From the NCBI GenBank assembly GCA_027422505.1, contig JAPQWV010000018.1, positions 10,310,001-10,374,000 of the forward strand: a stretch of 64,000 nt of DNA, read 5' to 3'. This document shows, piece by piece, positions 23,633 to 35,666 of this stretch. The stretch's first letter is position 1. Each line of letters begins with the position of its first letter. The DNA comes from Craterostigma plantagineum. Its lineage: Eukaryota > Streptophyta > Magnoliopsida > Lamiales > Linderniaceae. A program made the translations under genes and the position numbers. The notes below the pieces were generated by a model. That model did not search any database, was not told the origin of the DNA, and saw only the letters and a list, made by a program, of their open reading frames with translations.

Positions 23633-26600
23633 AATCCCGGGTATCCGACTGTGATAGTAGAACGCCGCCACTTGCCGAAGCAAACCTCCGCCCCGACTCG
23701 GGCGGTCAGTGAGATAGCTGGCCCTTCATTTGCTGCCGTCCTTCAAGGCGCCAACAACACTAGCAAGCAGCCTCGACGTACCTCCCCGACGCGCCTGGCC
23801 TTAACCTACACTAAGCCGACACTAATTGATGGAGAGGCCGTGGCTTGTCCATCTTGGGCAGTTTCGAGAAAAGCACGGCTCGATGGGAGAATACCCTTGT
23901 GGGGTACTTCTTGGGGAAGAGACCATACTTCCCCCACGTTGAGCGATTTGTCCGATCCACTTGGTCTGACCTCGCCAAAGTTCGCCCGACGATCAATGGG
24001 TTTTTCAAGTTTCGCTTTGCGACAGCGGAAGCGCTTGCGGCGATCCTCGAGGGCGGACCTTGGCTCATGCAAGGGCAGCCACTCTGCCTCGAAGTCTGGC
24101 GAATGGGCATGTCCTTTGAGAAAAAGAACCATGCGGCCGTCCCATTATGGGTTAGAATGCGCAATGTCCCAAGCGAACTATGGACACGGGAAGGCCTGGG
24201 AATAGTTGCGAGTGTCATTGGGAAACCTTTATTTGCGGACTCAATAACTGCTACTGGAGAATGACTGGAATATGCACGGGTTTGCATCGAGAAAACTCTT
24301 GAGGAACTGTTCAAAGTTAGAATCCCCACCGAGGACGGAGGACACTCAGGTGATGTTCCAATCCGAGTTGAATACGAATGGAGGCCAAAGCAGTGCACTG
24401 TTTGCAACGCATGGACTCATGGATCGGGGAGTTGCCCAACCAAGCCGACCAAACAGCCCCGACCTCAAACCTCGGCGAGAGTGCCACGGCAGACACAAGG
24501 GCCGAACAAGCAGGTACAAGCAACACGGCAGAATGAACGGCAAAAAAAACAGGCGCAAGTCAATCATGCTAGTACTAACCTTTCCACAGAACGGGATTGG
24601 CAACAAGTTGCCAACAAGGGTAAGGGCAAATCCATCCATGAGGAGGCTGCCTCGATAGCTACAGATGGTGAGGACGGGATCCATGACAACCACACACCCG
24701 AAACTCACACAAGGCTACCCCGACAGCCTAACGACGGTTGCTCTACAAGCACGGCACCCGCTAGTACGTCTATTGTTGACCACCACAACCCATTCGCCGT
24801 GGTAGCAGATTTAGAATAGCAAAACACCGACACTCAGGGTCATACAGCAGCCCTTCTAGCGGTGGATCCATGATCCCTGTCGCCTCCTGGAACGTACGTG
24901 GTCTAAACAGGCTAGACCACAGATGGGCGGTGAAAGAACTGATAAAGAAGTATGATCTCAAGATTATTGGACTCAATGAGACTAGAGTTTCGGAATCAAA
25001 TGCTGCGGCTATCTCCCAATCGATTAGGCCCTGGAGCTGGTTTTATGACTATGATGGCGGGCCGACCTCTCGTATCTGGGTTGGATGGGACCCTGGTTTC
25101 GTTAGCGTCATAGTAGAAGCCTTCTCGACTCAAGCCGTGCACTGCAGAGCGCATGTTCTAGAGGAAAGGCTGGTTTTCTATGTTACCTTCATTTATCGGC
25201 TGAACCTTCGTTCGGAGCGCCGTGATTTATGGGCTGACCTTACTATGACTTCACGGGCGTGAGAAAACACCCCGTGGGTTTGTGATGGGAGACTTTAATG
25301 CTATTCTGGACGATACGGAAGCTCGTGGAGGGTCTCCTGGCGCGGGTTGCCCCAACTTTGATGCTTGCCTTACTTCGTCGGACCTCATCGGTCTTCCCCG
25401 GGTGGGCCATTTCTTCACCTAGTATAACCAACAGAGTGGCACCCCGGGTGTTCGGAGACGACTCGACAGAATAGTGGGTAATCCTTCCTGGTTTAGCCGG
25501 TTTGGTGACTTGATCTACCGATGCGATCTCCCATCTACCTCGGACCACTCACCGCTGATCTTGGAAGCTACCAACCCACCACGAGCTAAGGGCCCAACCT
25601 TCAGGTTCGATAACTTCTTAGTTAACGACCCTCGCTTTATCCCGTTGGTGGAGGAGTCATGGCAACATCAGGAGAATGGCTATCCCATGTTCGCTGTGGT
25701 GAAAAGACTTAAAGGATCAAATACGCCATGAAGCAGCTACGCCGTGACAAGGGTGATCTCAGTCGCAACATTCTTGAGGCGAAACGTTTCCTTGATATCG
25801 CCCAAGACCTTGCCGTTCTCTACCCTATGGAGCACAACCTTCTCACGCTAGAAAAACGCTGCCGATTTGTTTATGCCAAAGCTGTGTAAATGGAACATGC
25901 GGCTCTAACACAACGAGCTAAAGTGGCGTGGCTAAACGACGGGGACCAATGTACCTCCTTCTTCTTCAAGAAAGTGGCCATGCGTCGGGCGAGCAACCGG
26001 ATTTTCAACGTTGAAAATGAAGATGGGGAAACTTTCGAAGGTGACGATTGAGTCAGAGTGGAGCTGATTCGCTTCTATACGGAGCTGCTTGGACAATCAT
26101 CACATACGGCCCCCATTTTGCCAACGACGATCGTGACTCTAATGGAACGGAAACTTGGAATGGAAGAGGCTGAGGCAATGATTCAACCGATCACTGACGA
26201 TGAGATTAAGAGTGCGCTTTTCTCTATGGGCGATAATAAATCCCCAGGACCTGATGGGTTTTCGGCTGCTTTATTTAAGCATGCTTGGCCTACAGTTGGA
26301 CCCGACATTACTCATGCTATCAAGGAATTCTTCCGCACCGGATATCTATTGGGGGAACTCAACTCTACGCTTATCACACTCATTCCCAAAGGTGATAACC
26401 CGAGGATGGCCAAAGACTTTCGGCCTATCTCGTGCTGTAATGGTTTATATAAAATCATCTCTAAAGTCATTGTGAACCGCTTAAAGGGCTGCCTCGGCCA
26501 TCTTGTTCATCCGACACAAACGGCGTTTATTCCAGGCCGGCGAATCTCGGACAACATCCTTTTTTTTTTGGGAAGTGTTCACTAAACAAAAGAAACAGGA

Positions 26601-26794
26601 GTACATGGACAGCGTACATGATAACGCTCATGACGCAACAAGCGGTAACAATCTACCAACCAGACAGCACAACAAGACCAAAACAGCCCAGACACCAACA
26701 AGGTCCCTACAAGACCAAGCCAAAAACAGAGACTACCAGCACATGGTAACAAAGGCAAAGGAGGTGTCACACCCCAAAAACAATCAACAGGAGT

Positions 26795-26816
26795 CTGGCA
26801 CCAGTTGTAGTGCCAG
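26795..26816 (-). other. 3' UTR hairpin of LINE-2
   Basis: On the element strand CTGGCAC-TACAACTG-GTGCCAG, a 7-bp stem and 8-nt loop about 225 nt before the poly(A). Matches LINE-1 at 35384-35405. Confidence 0.7.
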
Positions 26817-27249
26817 CAAGGCAGTCGGTTGATGTGCGAACAAAGTGCCAGAGCACAGCGGAGGAAACTTCCATGCGGAAATTTCCAACAGAGGGGGTGA
26901 AGTGCAGCGAGTGCGTCCGCATGTCTGGTCGGGGAGAGGCGTAGATGTCAACTCCTGTTTCTTCCGCCAGGGAGGGCAACCAGCAAGTGAGGCCTGCCGT
27001 TGGCACGGGCAAGCAGGTAGAACACCCCATAAGAGGCAGCAGCCAGGCCAACCTGCAGACAAGCAAAGCGGAGCACAGTACGAGAACGAAAAGAGAAAGC
27101 GAAACGAAAGGGGATGGGGGGGAAGAGGGCAAGATGCAGGGAAGGGGGAGATGCGGGGAGGTGGTGTCTCTCTTGGGCTCCATCCAACTCATCCATCAGC
27201 CCACCAAACCCTGAACTGAAGCAAGACCAGTCCCAAGCATCCTAGGTAG

Positions 27250-30200
27250 TCAGTCCAGACACCAGGTCCGGCGCATGGCGTTCAATTGCAGATTGTACTT
27301 GTGCGGAAGAGTAGAGATTCGAATACTTAAGAGGGCCTCCATTTCAGCAACTATCCGTTCCGGCGATCGACGAATCCCATCGTGCCATCTTCTATTTCGC
27401 TCCGACCAAAGATGGTAGACAAGAGAAGCAAGGGCATGCCGAGGCCCCAACACGGCAAGGTGCTTGCCCCACCACCTTCTGGCCGCCCAAAGCAAGCTCT
27501 CATGTCAATCCCTGTAAGGCCAACCAAAGTGCAAATGATTACGCATTAGGTTAAGGCAGCGAGTAGAGAAGGTACACTCAAAAAATAAATGTAGCGTAGT
27601 CTCCATAATATCTGCGTCGCAGAGAAGGCAAACTGAGGTTCCCGCCGCAGAAGCGATCCAAGGCTTATCTCTAGTCGCTAGTTTGTCCCTAATCGCAAGC
27701 CAGAGGATGAAGTCATGTCGAGGGATGGCTAAGGGGCCGCCGAAGAGGGTATGCCAGGGTACAATCGGTTGCCTTTGGCGGATGCTCTCCCTTGCGGAGG
27801 CGGTAGTGAAGCGACCATTTGCGTTGGCAGCCCATCTAATCGTGTCCCGTTCAGTCGGGTGGATGGGTGGTAAGAGAGGGCCGAAGTCGAGGTATTCTAC
27901 TGAAGTTTGAGCTGGCCAGCACCATCCTCCCTCGTTGATTACCTCGCTGAGTTTCGAGTCCCTGGGTAAGCCCATTATCATAGGTCCTCGAGGGTAGCGT
28001 TCCACTAGGGGTTCTTCGAGCAGCCAAGGGTCAGTCCAGAGGAGTGTGTTGGCCCCATTGCCAATGCGGAATTGAATGAGAGTCCTAAATTCGGTTCGCA
28101 GCTTCAATATCTTTCTCCAGCTCCATGAAGTCCTTGTCCCCGGTCGGATGGACCATAAGGAACTATTGTGCAGCCTCGTTCGTCTAATCCAGGTGGCCCA
28201 AATCGAGGTATCGTCGTCCATCAGAATGTTCCAAAGCAGTCGCATGAGTAGAGCCTTATTATCAGTCTCAATCGAGCGAAGACCGAGTCCACCTTCAGCT
28301 TTAGGCAAGCAAATATCAGTCCAAGCAACCTTAGCACTCGTACCTTTCCAAAGAAAGGCTCTAAGCCTCGCTTCAATGCTCCGGATAACGCCCTTCGGGA
28401 GGAGGAAAACACCAGCCCAGTAGGTATGTAGTCCAAGGAGGACCGATTTGATCAATTGGGTGCGACCGGCGTACGATAGAGAGAGATTGGTCCATGAGCC
28501 TAGCCGCTTGTCCACGCTGGTCAGAAGAGGGGTACAGTCAGCGATCGTAAGTCTTGATGTAATAAGGGGAACACCGAGATAGCGTACTGGAAGTGATCCC
28601 AGTGAGAAACCCATAATATCTTGAATGGCGTTCTTCAATCGGTCGGCACGCTTAGATACGAACATTGCACTCTTATGGATGTTTGCCTTTAGGCCTGATA
28701 AGTTAGCGAAGAGATCGAGGCTGCGTTTGAAGACCCCTACAGAATCGACATCCGCGTGAGAGAAGAGGAGGAGGTCATCTGCAAACGTAAGCATGAAAAG
28801 CGCGGTTGCCTCACAGTTCCCGTGGTATCTGAAGTTCGGGCTTTGCCTGATCTCGTCTTCAATGATGCCGTGAAGTACTTCCATTACCAGCGTGAAAAGG
28901 TAGGGTGAGATCGGGTCGCCTTGCTGAAGGCCCCTCCGCCCTTTGAAGTATCCCGTCGGAGTACCGTTGATGTTAATCGAGAAAGAGGTAGTGGTCAAGC
29001 AGGCCCGGATCCATCCAATGAATACCCGATGGAAACCAATTGCCTCGAGCACGGCCAAGAGAAAATCCCATTCCACCTTGTCATACGCTTTCGCGATGTC
29101 CACCTTGAAGGCCACACGGTCAGGCAGCCCCATACTATTATATCCATGACAAATTTCCTGTGCAAGTAAGATGTTATCCGTGATTCGGCGGCCAGGAATG
29201 AAGGCAGTTTGGGCTTGGTGGACGAGTTGCCCAAGGCTACCCCGTAGTCGATTGGCAATAATCTTGGAGATGATCTTGTAGATTACATTGCAGCAGGATA
29301 TCGGCCTGAAGTCCTTAGCCATCCGGGGATTAGTGTTCTTTGGAATAATTGTTATGAGTGTAGAGTTCAGTTCCCCCAAGAGATGTCCCGTCTGAAAGAA
29401 TTCCTTGATGGCGTGGGTTATGTCCCGTCCAATAGTGTCCCACGCGTCTTTAAAGAAAGCCGCAGAGTAGCCATCCGGCCCGGGAGATTTGTTGTCGCCA
29501 ATGGAGAACAAAGCTTGCTTGATTTCCAGATCCGTGATCGGTAGAATCTCGGCCTCCGTGGGTCCCAGTTTTCGGGCCATGTAAGGTGAGAGAGTGGCAG
29601 CGTGCAAGGCCACCGTCCGACAAGATAGTCCAAGCAGCTCAGTATAGTACCGAATGAGTTCAGAGCAAACTTGATTATGTCCTTCGAAAGTAGTCCCTGC
29701 TTCATCTTCAAGGGTGTATATCCGGTTATTGGCGCGACGCATGGCAACCTTCTTGAAAACGAAGGAGGTACATTGGTCCCCATCCTTAAGCCAAGCCACT
29801 TTGGCGCGTTGTACTAGCGCCTAGTGCTCCATATCAACCGCTTTAGCATATGCTAAGCGACATCGCCTCTCAAGGACCAACAACTGCGGCTCCATAGGGT
29901 GCTGAATAGCAAGCTCCTGTGCGATATCCAGAAACCCCCGAGCCTCGAGAACATTGCGGTTGAGATCACCTTTGTCACGCCGGAGACGCTTCAGCTGTAT
30001 TTTGATGTCCTTGAGTTTCTTCGTGACGACGTACATGGGGTAGCCAGCAACCTCTCGCCTCCAAGCGGCTTTGACTATCGGTAGAAATCGGGGGTCTTTG
30101 ATCAGGAAGTTGTCAAACCGGAATGCTTTATTTATGTTCCTTGGCTGAGCCGAGTTTTCCAAAATCAGAGGTGAGTGGTCAGAGGTGGAGGGGAGCCCAC

Positions 30201-30846
30201 AGCGGTAAGCTAAGTCCCCAAATTGAGCGAACCACGAGGGGTTGCCAACAATTCTGTCGAGGCAGCGCCAAACTCCTGCCGTGCCACTCTGTTGGTTATA
30301 CCACGTGAAGATAGGGCCAAGTCGGGGTAGACCAATAAGATCTGAGGCGGTAAGGCATTCTGCCATGTCAGTACAGCCTCCTCCAGGTGTTCCTCCCCTC
30401 GCCTCAGAATTATCCAGAATAGCATTAAAATCTCCCATAACAATCCAAGGGCTGTTAACCCGCGCGTTGGCCAGAATATCATTCCAGAGAGCACGTCTTT
30501 CACCCCGCTGGTTATGGCCATAAACAAATGTGATATAGATTTCAGACCGCTCTTCTAAGATTCGTACCTTGCAGTGGACAACCTGTGGTGTGGCGGCCTC
30601 AATCGTCACAGTCACGAGGCGAGCATCCCATCCAACCCAAATACGTGATGCCGGTCCATTCTCGTACTCGTAGAACCAATCCCAAGCTCTGATAGAGTTA
30701 GCAAGCGAAGAAGCATTTTGTTCAGAAACCCTAGTCTCAACCAGGCCAGTTAGCTTCAACCCATATTTCGTAATCATCTCCCCGACCGCCCATCTGTGGT
30801 CTAACCTATTTAGACCACGTACATTCCAAGAGGCGACAGGGATCAT
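27250..30846 (-). pseudogene. LINE-2 ORF2, nearly intact endonuclease-RT
   Basis: Best preserved ORF2 in the window, about 1,200 codons in one frame from the ATG at 30846. It has an APE-type endonuclease (SWNVRGLNR, VETRVSE, GDFNAILD, TSDHSPL), then the reverse transcriptase (SPGPDGYSAAFFKDAW, FRPISCCNVIYKIISK, FIPGRRITDNI, RRGLQQGDPISPYLF, catalytic FADDLLLF). A zf-RVT-type region follows (CLLCDADIMETTLHLFFEC) with a C-terminal RNRRWHDG segment ending near 27250. Only two in-frame stops are seen: TAG at 29821-29823 (after VDMEH) and TGA at 27505-27507, where related copies have Trp. Its start overlaps the ORF1 stop (ATGA). No RNase H domain follows the RT. It is a recent insertion relative to LINE-1. 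Confidence 0.92.
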
Positions 30847-32577
30847 GGAACACTCGATTCCAGGGCTGCTTGAGGACCCTGTAATTCGACGTTTTCCCAT
30901 TCTAAGTCAGCTAACACGGCAAACGGGTTGCGGTATTCAACTATAGGTAAGGTGGTATTTGTTGTGCTAGTCGAGCCGCCTCCGTTTTGTTGCCCCGGCT
31001 GCCTGTTATGCCCCTCCTTAACATGGGTGCTATCCATGGCCGAATTATCCAAGAGTGTGGTCTGGTGAGTGGCCCGGTAATGCTCTTGCGATGTAGAGCT
31101 TCCAATATCCTTGTTGTTGGTTGTGGCTTTCTCCCCGATCACCGATTTGCCTTTATCCTTATTGGTCAATCGGCGCCAATTAGCTCTAGGTCTAGCATGC
31201 ATACTCTCGGTGAGCTGATGACTTGGCCGTGTAGGGTTTGGCTCGGCTTGTCCTTGCATTTTGGGCTGCTCACTGTTCCTGTTGACTTTTGTATGACCGA
31301 TGTGGAGAGCTGTGGCCGGGTTGGTATGGGCTGATTTTTCGGGCAGCTCCTTTCACCATGATTCCAAGAGTTACATGTTGCTCATTTCTTGGGCCTCCAC
31401 TCGTACTCAACCTGGATAGGCACTATACTAACTCGTCCTCCCTCCTTAGTTGGTATTCTAATATTGAATTGTTCAACGAATGGTTCCCCGAGTGGTATCT
31501 CCATGCATACCCTAGCATATTCGAGCCGCTCCGCCTTAGCTGTCATGGCATCCGCAAATAGTGGCTTCCCTATCACGCTCGCAACAATACCCAATCCCTC
31601 TTGGGTCCATAATTCCGATGGAATATTACGTAGCTTTACCCAGAGTGGGACACTCGAGTGTTCTCTTTTCGCAAAGGACATGCCAATTCGCCACTCCTCA
31701 AGGAATAGGGGCTGGCCCCGGCATGATCCACGGACCTTCCTCCAGGACCACACCCATAGCCTCAGCCGAGGCAAACCTGAACTTGAAAAACCCGTTAATC
31801 GATGCTCGGACCTCAATAAGCTCAGGCCACATAGAACGAGCAAAGCGTTCAACATGAGGAAAGTACGGTCTTTTGCCCAGGAAATATCCAACAAGAGTGT
31901 TGTCCCATCTAGCCGCCCCTTTCTGGACCACTTCCCAGGGCTAGCAAGCCTCGGCTTTGCCATCAACGATGGATGGAGCCGTGTACGATAATGTGAGGCG
32001 CTTCATGGAGGGGCGTCGTGATTGGTCTCGGTTTGTTATGGCTCCTTGGACGACGGCAGCAAACGATATCTTAGCGGTGTTCGCAGCAGCCTCCGAAGGG
32101 GGGCGAGGTTCGTCAGTGGGGTCTCCATACCCATTGTGAGACTCACCATTACCATTTGGCATTGCCCTAGGCGATTTTTCCTTAGCATGTGTCTTTCCAT
32201 AGTATGTTTCTTCATTGCAAGAGTTATTTATGTTGATCTTCCCTAACCTTACGGCCCGTGGGGCATGGATCGGTGGTTAGAGAAACGGTGATCAAGGAGG
32301 TGATCCCTTGTCATTTCATCATCCGAAGCATCTTCCAAGGAAAACCCTAATTCCAACGTAGGTTGTTGACAAGCATGGCTAGCATTAGGCTGGGGCCCCA
32401 TCGGAGATACCCTCGGCCTATCAACATTAGGGACTTGTTGAGATTCCAAACTCGAGCTCCTAGGGCCGTTGCTCTCCCCCAATAGGGCACGTTCGATGAT
32501 TGGGGGCGCCTCCTCATCGGGGCTTCCTTCCTTATTCAGCCGCGGTGTATTAGGTGGTGGTGGTGTGCCTTTGCACA
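30843..32577 (-). pseudogene. LINE-2 ORF1, 5'-truncated
   Basis: Minus-strand ORF1 lacking its N-terminus. An acidic LEDASDDE segment (about 32320) and an SFAAVVQGA segment (about 32060) precede the DUF4283-type domain (VGYFLGKRPYFPHVERFAR, about 31860; VPLWVKLRNIPSELW, about 31640). It ends in NPFAVLADLEWEN and a TGA at 30843-30845. A TAG near 31942 and frameshifts near 31720 and 31380 break it. The region where a zinc knuckle is expected (about 31380-31260) is disturbed. Confidence 0.82.
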
Positions 32578-34500
32578 TCGGACAACATCCTCTCAGCTCA
32601 GGAAGTTTGCCAAGGTTACAACAGTATTGGTCTCCCCGAACGAGTGGCGTTCAAAGTCAATATCGCAAAGGCCTACGATAAAGTGGAATGGGACTTCATT
32701 CTCGCCACGCTCGAAGCATTGAACTTCCATCATACCTTTGTGGGCTGGGTTCGTGCTTGCTTAGCGACGCCTTGTTTCTCCATCAATATCAATGGGAGAT
32801 CGGAGGGGTACTTTCAAGGGCGTCGTGGCCTACGACAGGGCGATCCTATCTCGCCTTACCTCTTCACACTTGTTATGGAGGTCTTGTATAGCATCATCGC
32901 TGACGGGATTCGTTGCAACACCAGCTTTCGTTACCACTGGAAATGCGAGGCTTCCTCTCTCTTCATGCTCACCTTCGCGGATGACTTGCTCCTTTTCTCC
33001 CATGCAGATGTAGAGTCGGTGATGGTGTTCAAGAGCGGCCTGGAGCAGTTTGCTGCGCTCTCTGGTTTGCAGGCCAATATTCAGAAGAGCGCGATGTTCA
33101 TCTCTAGAAGAGCTGATCGATTGAAGGGCACTATTCAGGCCGTTGGGAATCCCGCCTGGGTCTCTTCCTGTTCGCTACCTTGGTGTCCCCCTCATCACTT
33201 CACAGCTTACGATTGCGGATTGTGCTCCACTTCTCAGTAGTATCGACCGACGTCTGGGCTCGTGGACAAATCTATCACTCTCCTATGCGGGCAGAGTCCA
33301 ACTTATCAAGTCTGTCCTCCTGAGTTTCCACACGTACTGGGCGGGCATCTTCCTTCTTCCCAAAGGTATTATTAGGAGCATCGAGACACGTCTTCGGGCT
33401 TTCTTATGGAGAGGTACTTCTGCTAAAGTCGCTTGGGCCGATTTTTGTCTCCCAAAAAATGAAGGCGGCCTGGGACTACGATCAATTGATAATAAGGCGC
33501 TTTTACTTCGACTCCTTTGGACTCTACTGAGCGGGGATGATTCTTCGGTTTGGGCCAGTTGGATTCGACAGACACGTCTACACAATACATCGCTCTGGAC
33601 CATAAAGCCCACCGCGCGGATGTCGTGGAGTTGGAAGAAGCTGTTGAAGCTCCGAGATCACATTAGACCACTCATTAATTTCAACATCGGAAATGGAACG
33701 ACCATACGAATGTGGACTGATCCGTGGCTGCTCCCGGGCCCCATGATTGATCGTTTCCCTCGGGGACCAATGATTATGGGTCTCCCGCTCGATTCTAAGC
33801 TAAGAAAAGTGATTCATGAGGACGGATGGTGTTGGCCAGCTCTTACATCGGTTGAATACATGGAGATAGAGCCATTGCTCCATGGCCGAATGAGGCGGAC
33901 ACAATTAGTTGGACCGCATCCCCTAATGGTAAATTCTCTACTGCATCGGCGAGAGATAGTCTCCGGATCCGGCGTCCTAAGGTTCCTTGGTACACACTTT
34001 TCGGTGGCCCGTTGGCTATTCCCAGACATGAGATCATGCTATGGCTGGCGATTCGTGACAGACTTGCGACGAGGGATAAACCGTGGATAGCGGCGAAAGC
34101 GGGAACCTCTACTTGCCTACTTTGTGACCTGCAAGAGGTGGAGACCACAAGGCACTTGTTCTTTGAATGCCCTTACTCCAGACGGTGCCTTCGGTTACTC
34201 CGACAGAAGCTGCACTTTGACTGGCCGTTACGGGATTGGTTCGCAGGCCTTCGTTGGGCAGCCCGGCAATGGCGGGGCAGACACTTAGCTAGATTGGGCC
34301 CCCGACACGCGTTGGCCTCGCTCGTGTATCACCTATGGATGGAGCGCAACAGGAGATGGCACGATGGGAGGCAGCGCCAACCACACCAGCTTACTGCCGA
34401 TATCGAGACGTTGCTATGCCAGCGATTGTCCACTCTTCCCACCAAATATGCGCTTCAAGTCTGCGCTCTTCGACGGATGTGGCACATCGCTTGGTAGTGA

Positions 34501-35654
34501 ACCTCTCGGCCTTACAATTCTTCTTTTTGTCAGGGTGTGGCTGGAAGGACCTTTGGCGGCTCTGGACATCTTCTCCCCCCAGTCGGTTGCCCGCAGTTAT
34601 TGGGGTTGGAGGGCTGCCTGTAGGGGCTGAGTTTCGACAAGCACACCGACGCTCCACTTTAGGGATGACTGAGTGAACCCTTGCTCCTTCTTTCCTTCTT
34701 GTCTCTTGCTCTCTCCTTGTCTTTGTTTTTGCTTGGGTGTAGGTTGCTGTTCCGTATGTTTTTTGGCGGACTTTGCGCGGATTGGGGTGCTGACCTCTGC
34801 TGGACGGGCTGCTTCTTGGCGTGGGTTTGGGCCGGTTGACTTTGCTCCATCGTCCCTGGCTCCCCTTCACCTTGGGCTGTTCTCGAGGGAGCGGACCATT
34901 CGGGGGCGAGGCCGACTACGTCTTCCCATGGATCTTAGTCATCTCTGACTCCTACTCTGACCCCCTACTCTTTCTTCACTCTTCTTATCATTCTTCACTC
35001 TTATCATCCCCTCGCCTGTGCACTCTCTCTTTTTTGGCTTTCCCTTTGTTTTCTTTGCAGTTATTAATTCTGCACTGGACGTTGATCTTTCGGTCCGTTG
35101 GCCGTGTGGACTATGAGAGCGGCCTGCCAAGCCCAGTTGCCTTGCTTTGGTTGGATCATTCCTCCTGGTGTTGCTGCATCTTGTGCTTGTTTGGCGTTAC
35201 GGTGGGGTCTAGCGGATGGGCGGCGCACTTTGGCGTGGTTACCTTTGTTTTTCTTCTACACGGATAACAGGAGCCGCACCTGCCCTGCGGATGCCTCCCT
35301 TTCCCGCCTGAAGCTTATCCTGCGTGATATCTTCGGTTTTTGTGCCTTCTGGCGCTGTTTTGGCACTTAGCTGGGCTTCCCTGCTGGCACTTTACCTAGT
35401 GCCAGGAGCCTGTTGATGGATACGGCTTGCTGACCTTTGTAGCCTTGTCATGATTGACCCCATGTATTGTCGTGATTACTTTGTGTTTTTGGCTTTGGTC
35501 CTGTAGGGACCTTGTAGGTTGTCTGGGTCGCCTGGTCTTTGGTGCCGGCTGGTCGGTTGTTTCACTTCCGTTTGGTGCGTCATGAGCGATATCATGCACG
35601 CTGCTCTGTAACTCCTGTTTTCCATTTATTTTAGTGACTATTTCCAAAAAAAAC
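34501..35654 (+). other. LINE-1 3' UTR
   Basis: About 1.15 kb of noncoding, G/T-rich sequence after the ORF2 stop. It has a hairpin at 35384-35405 and a short A-run at the end. Its last ~250 bp match the LINE-2 3' UTR (shared GTAGGGACCTTG and GCGTCATGAGCG segments). Confidence 0.8.
35384..35405 (+). other. 3' UTR hairpin of LINE-1
   Basis: CTGGCAC-TTTACCTA-GTGCCAG, a perfect 7-bp stem with an 8-nt loop. The loop differs from LINE-2 but the stem is identical. Confidence 0.7.
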
Positions 35655-35666
35655 TTGCGTCTACAT

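Larger units (their letters stand above)
21590..24873 (+). pseudogene. LINE-1 ORF1 (interrupted by LINE E)
   Basis: ORF1 of a plant L1-type LINE, an RNA-binding chaperone-like protein. The likely start is the ATG at 21590, by comparison with LINE F; a lost base soon after shifts the frame. An N-terminal helical segment is followed by a Pro/Ser-rich region with a PPPALGSRPILEDSSDD motif. The coding is broken at 22372 by LINE E and resumes at 23645 with the DUF4283-type domain (VGYFLGKRPYFPHVERFVR, about 23900) and a CCHC knuckle CTVCNAWTHGSGSC (about 24390-24431). A TAG at 24817 is premature. The regular TGA at 24871-24873 overlaps the ORF2 ATG. Confidence 0.85.
26561..32577 (-). mobile_element. 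LINE-2, inserted in reverse in LINE-1 ORF2
   Basis: Flanked by the perfect 14-bp duplication TCGGACAACATCCT (26547-26560 and 32578-32591). The element strand is minus: a T-run at 26561-26569 is its poly(A), and its 5' end at 32577 starts inside ORF1, so it is slightly 5'-truncated. It belongs to the same family as LINE-1, sharing ORFs and the 3'-UTR hairpin type. Confidence 0.93.
24870..34500 (+). pseudogene. LINE-1 ORF2 (endonuclease-RT, split by LINE-2)
   Basis: ORF2 starts at the ATG at 24870 (MIPVASWNVRGLNR). An APE-type endonuclease follows (WNVRGLN, NETR, GDFNA near 25290, SDHSPL near 25540). The reverse transcriptase runs from about 25920 (SPGPDGF near 26245, RPISCCN near 26425, IPGRRISDNI near 26535) and is cut at 26560 by LINE-2. 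It resumes at 32592 (FKVNIAKAYDKVEWDF, RRGLRQGDPISPYLF, catalytic FADDLLLF near 32980), then the zf-RVT region (CLLCDLQEVETTRHLFFEC, about 34116) and a C-terminal RRMWHIAW ending 34497. Stops or frameshifts near 25260, 25422, 25730, 25887, 26050, 33150 and 33880 make it non-functional. It would nick target DNA and reverse-transcribe the LINE RNA. Confidence 0.9.
21169..35654 (+). mobile_element. LINE-1: full-length L1-type LINE inserted in element C pol
   Basis: Flanked by the perfect 12-bp duplication TTGCGTCTACAT at 21157-21168 and 35655-35666, with a short A-run at 35646-35653. Without its two nested insertions (LINE E and LINE-2, each with one TSD copy) it measures about 7.2 kb: 5' UTR (21169-21589), ORF1, ORF2 and a ~1.15-kb 3' UTR. 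The long 5' UTR and complete ORF order suggest a full-length insertion. Confidence 0.93.

Noticed and set aside
23811..24407. 198-codon minus-strand frame opposite LINE-1 ORF1
   Set aside because: Shadow of the GC-rich DUF4283 coding region; the sense frame has the recognised motifs.
31389..31991. 200-codon plus-strand frame opposite LINE-2 ORF1
   Set aside because: Same kind of antisense shadow; no domain and no independent conservation.
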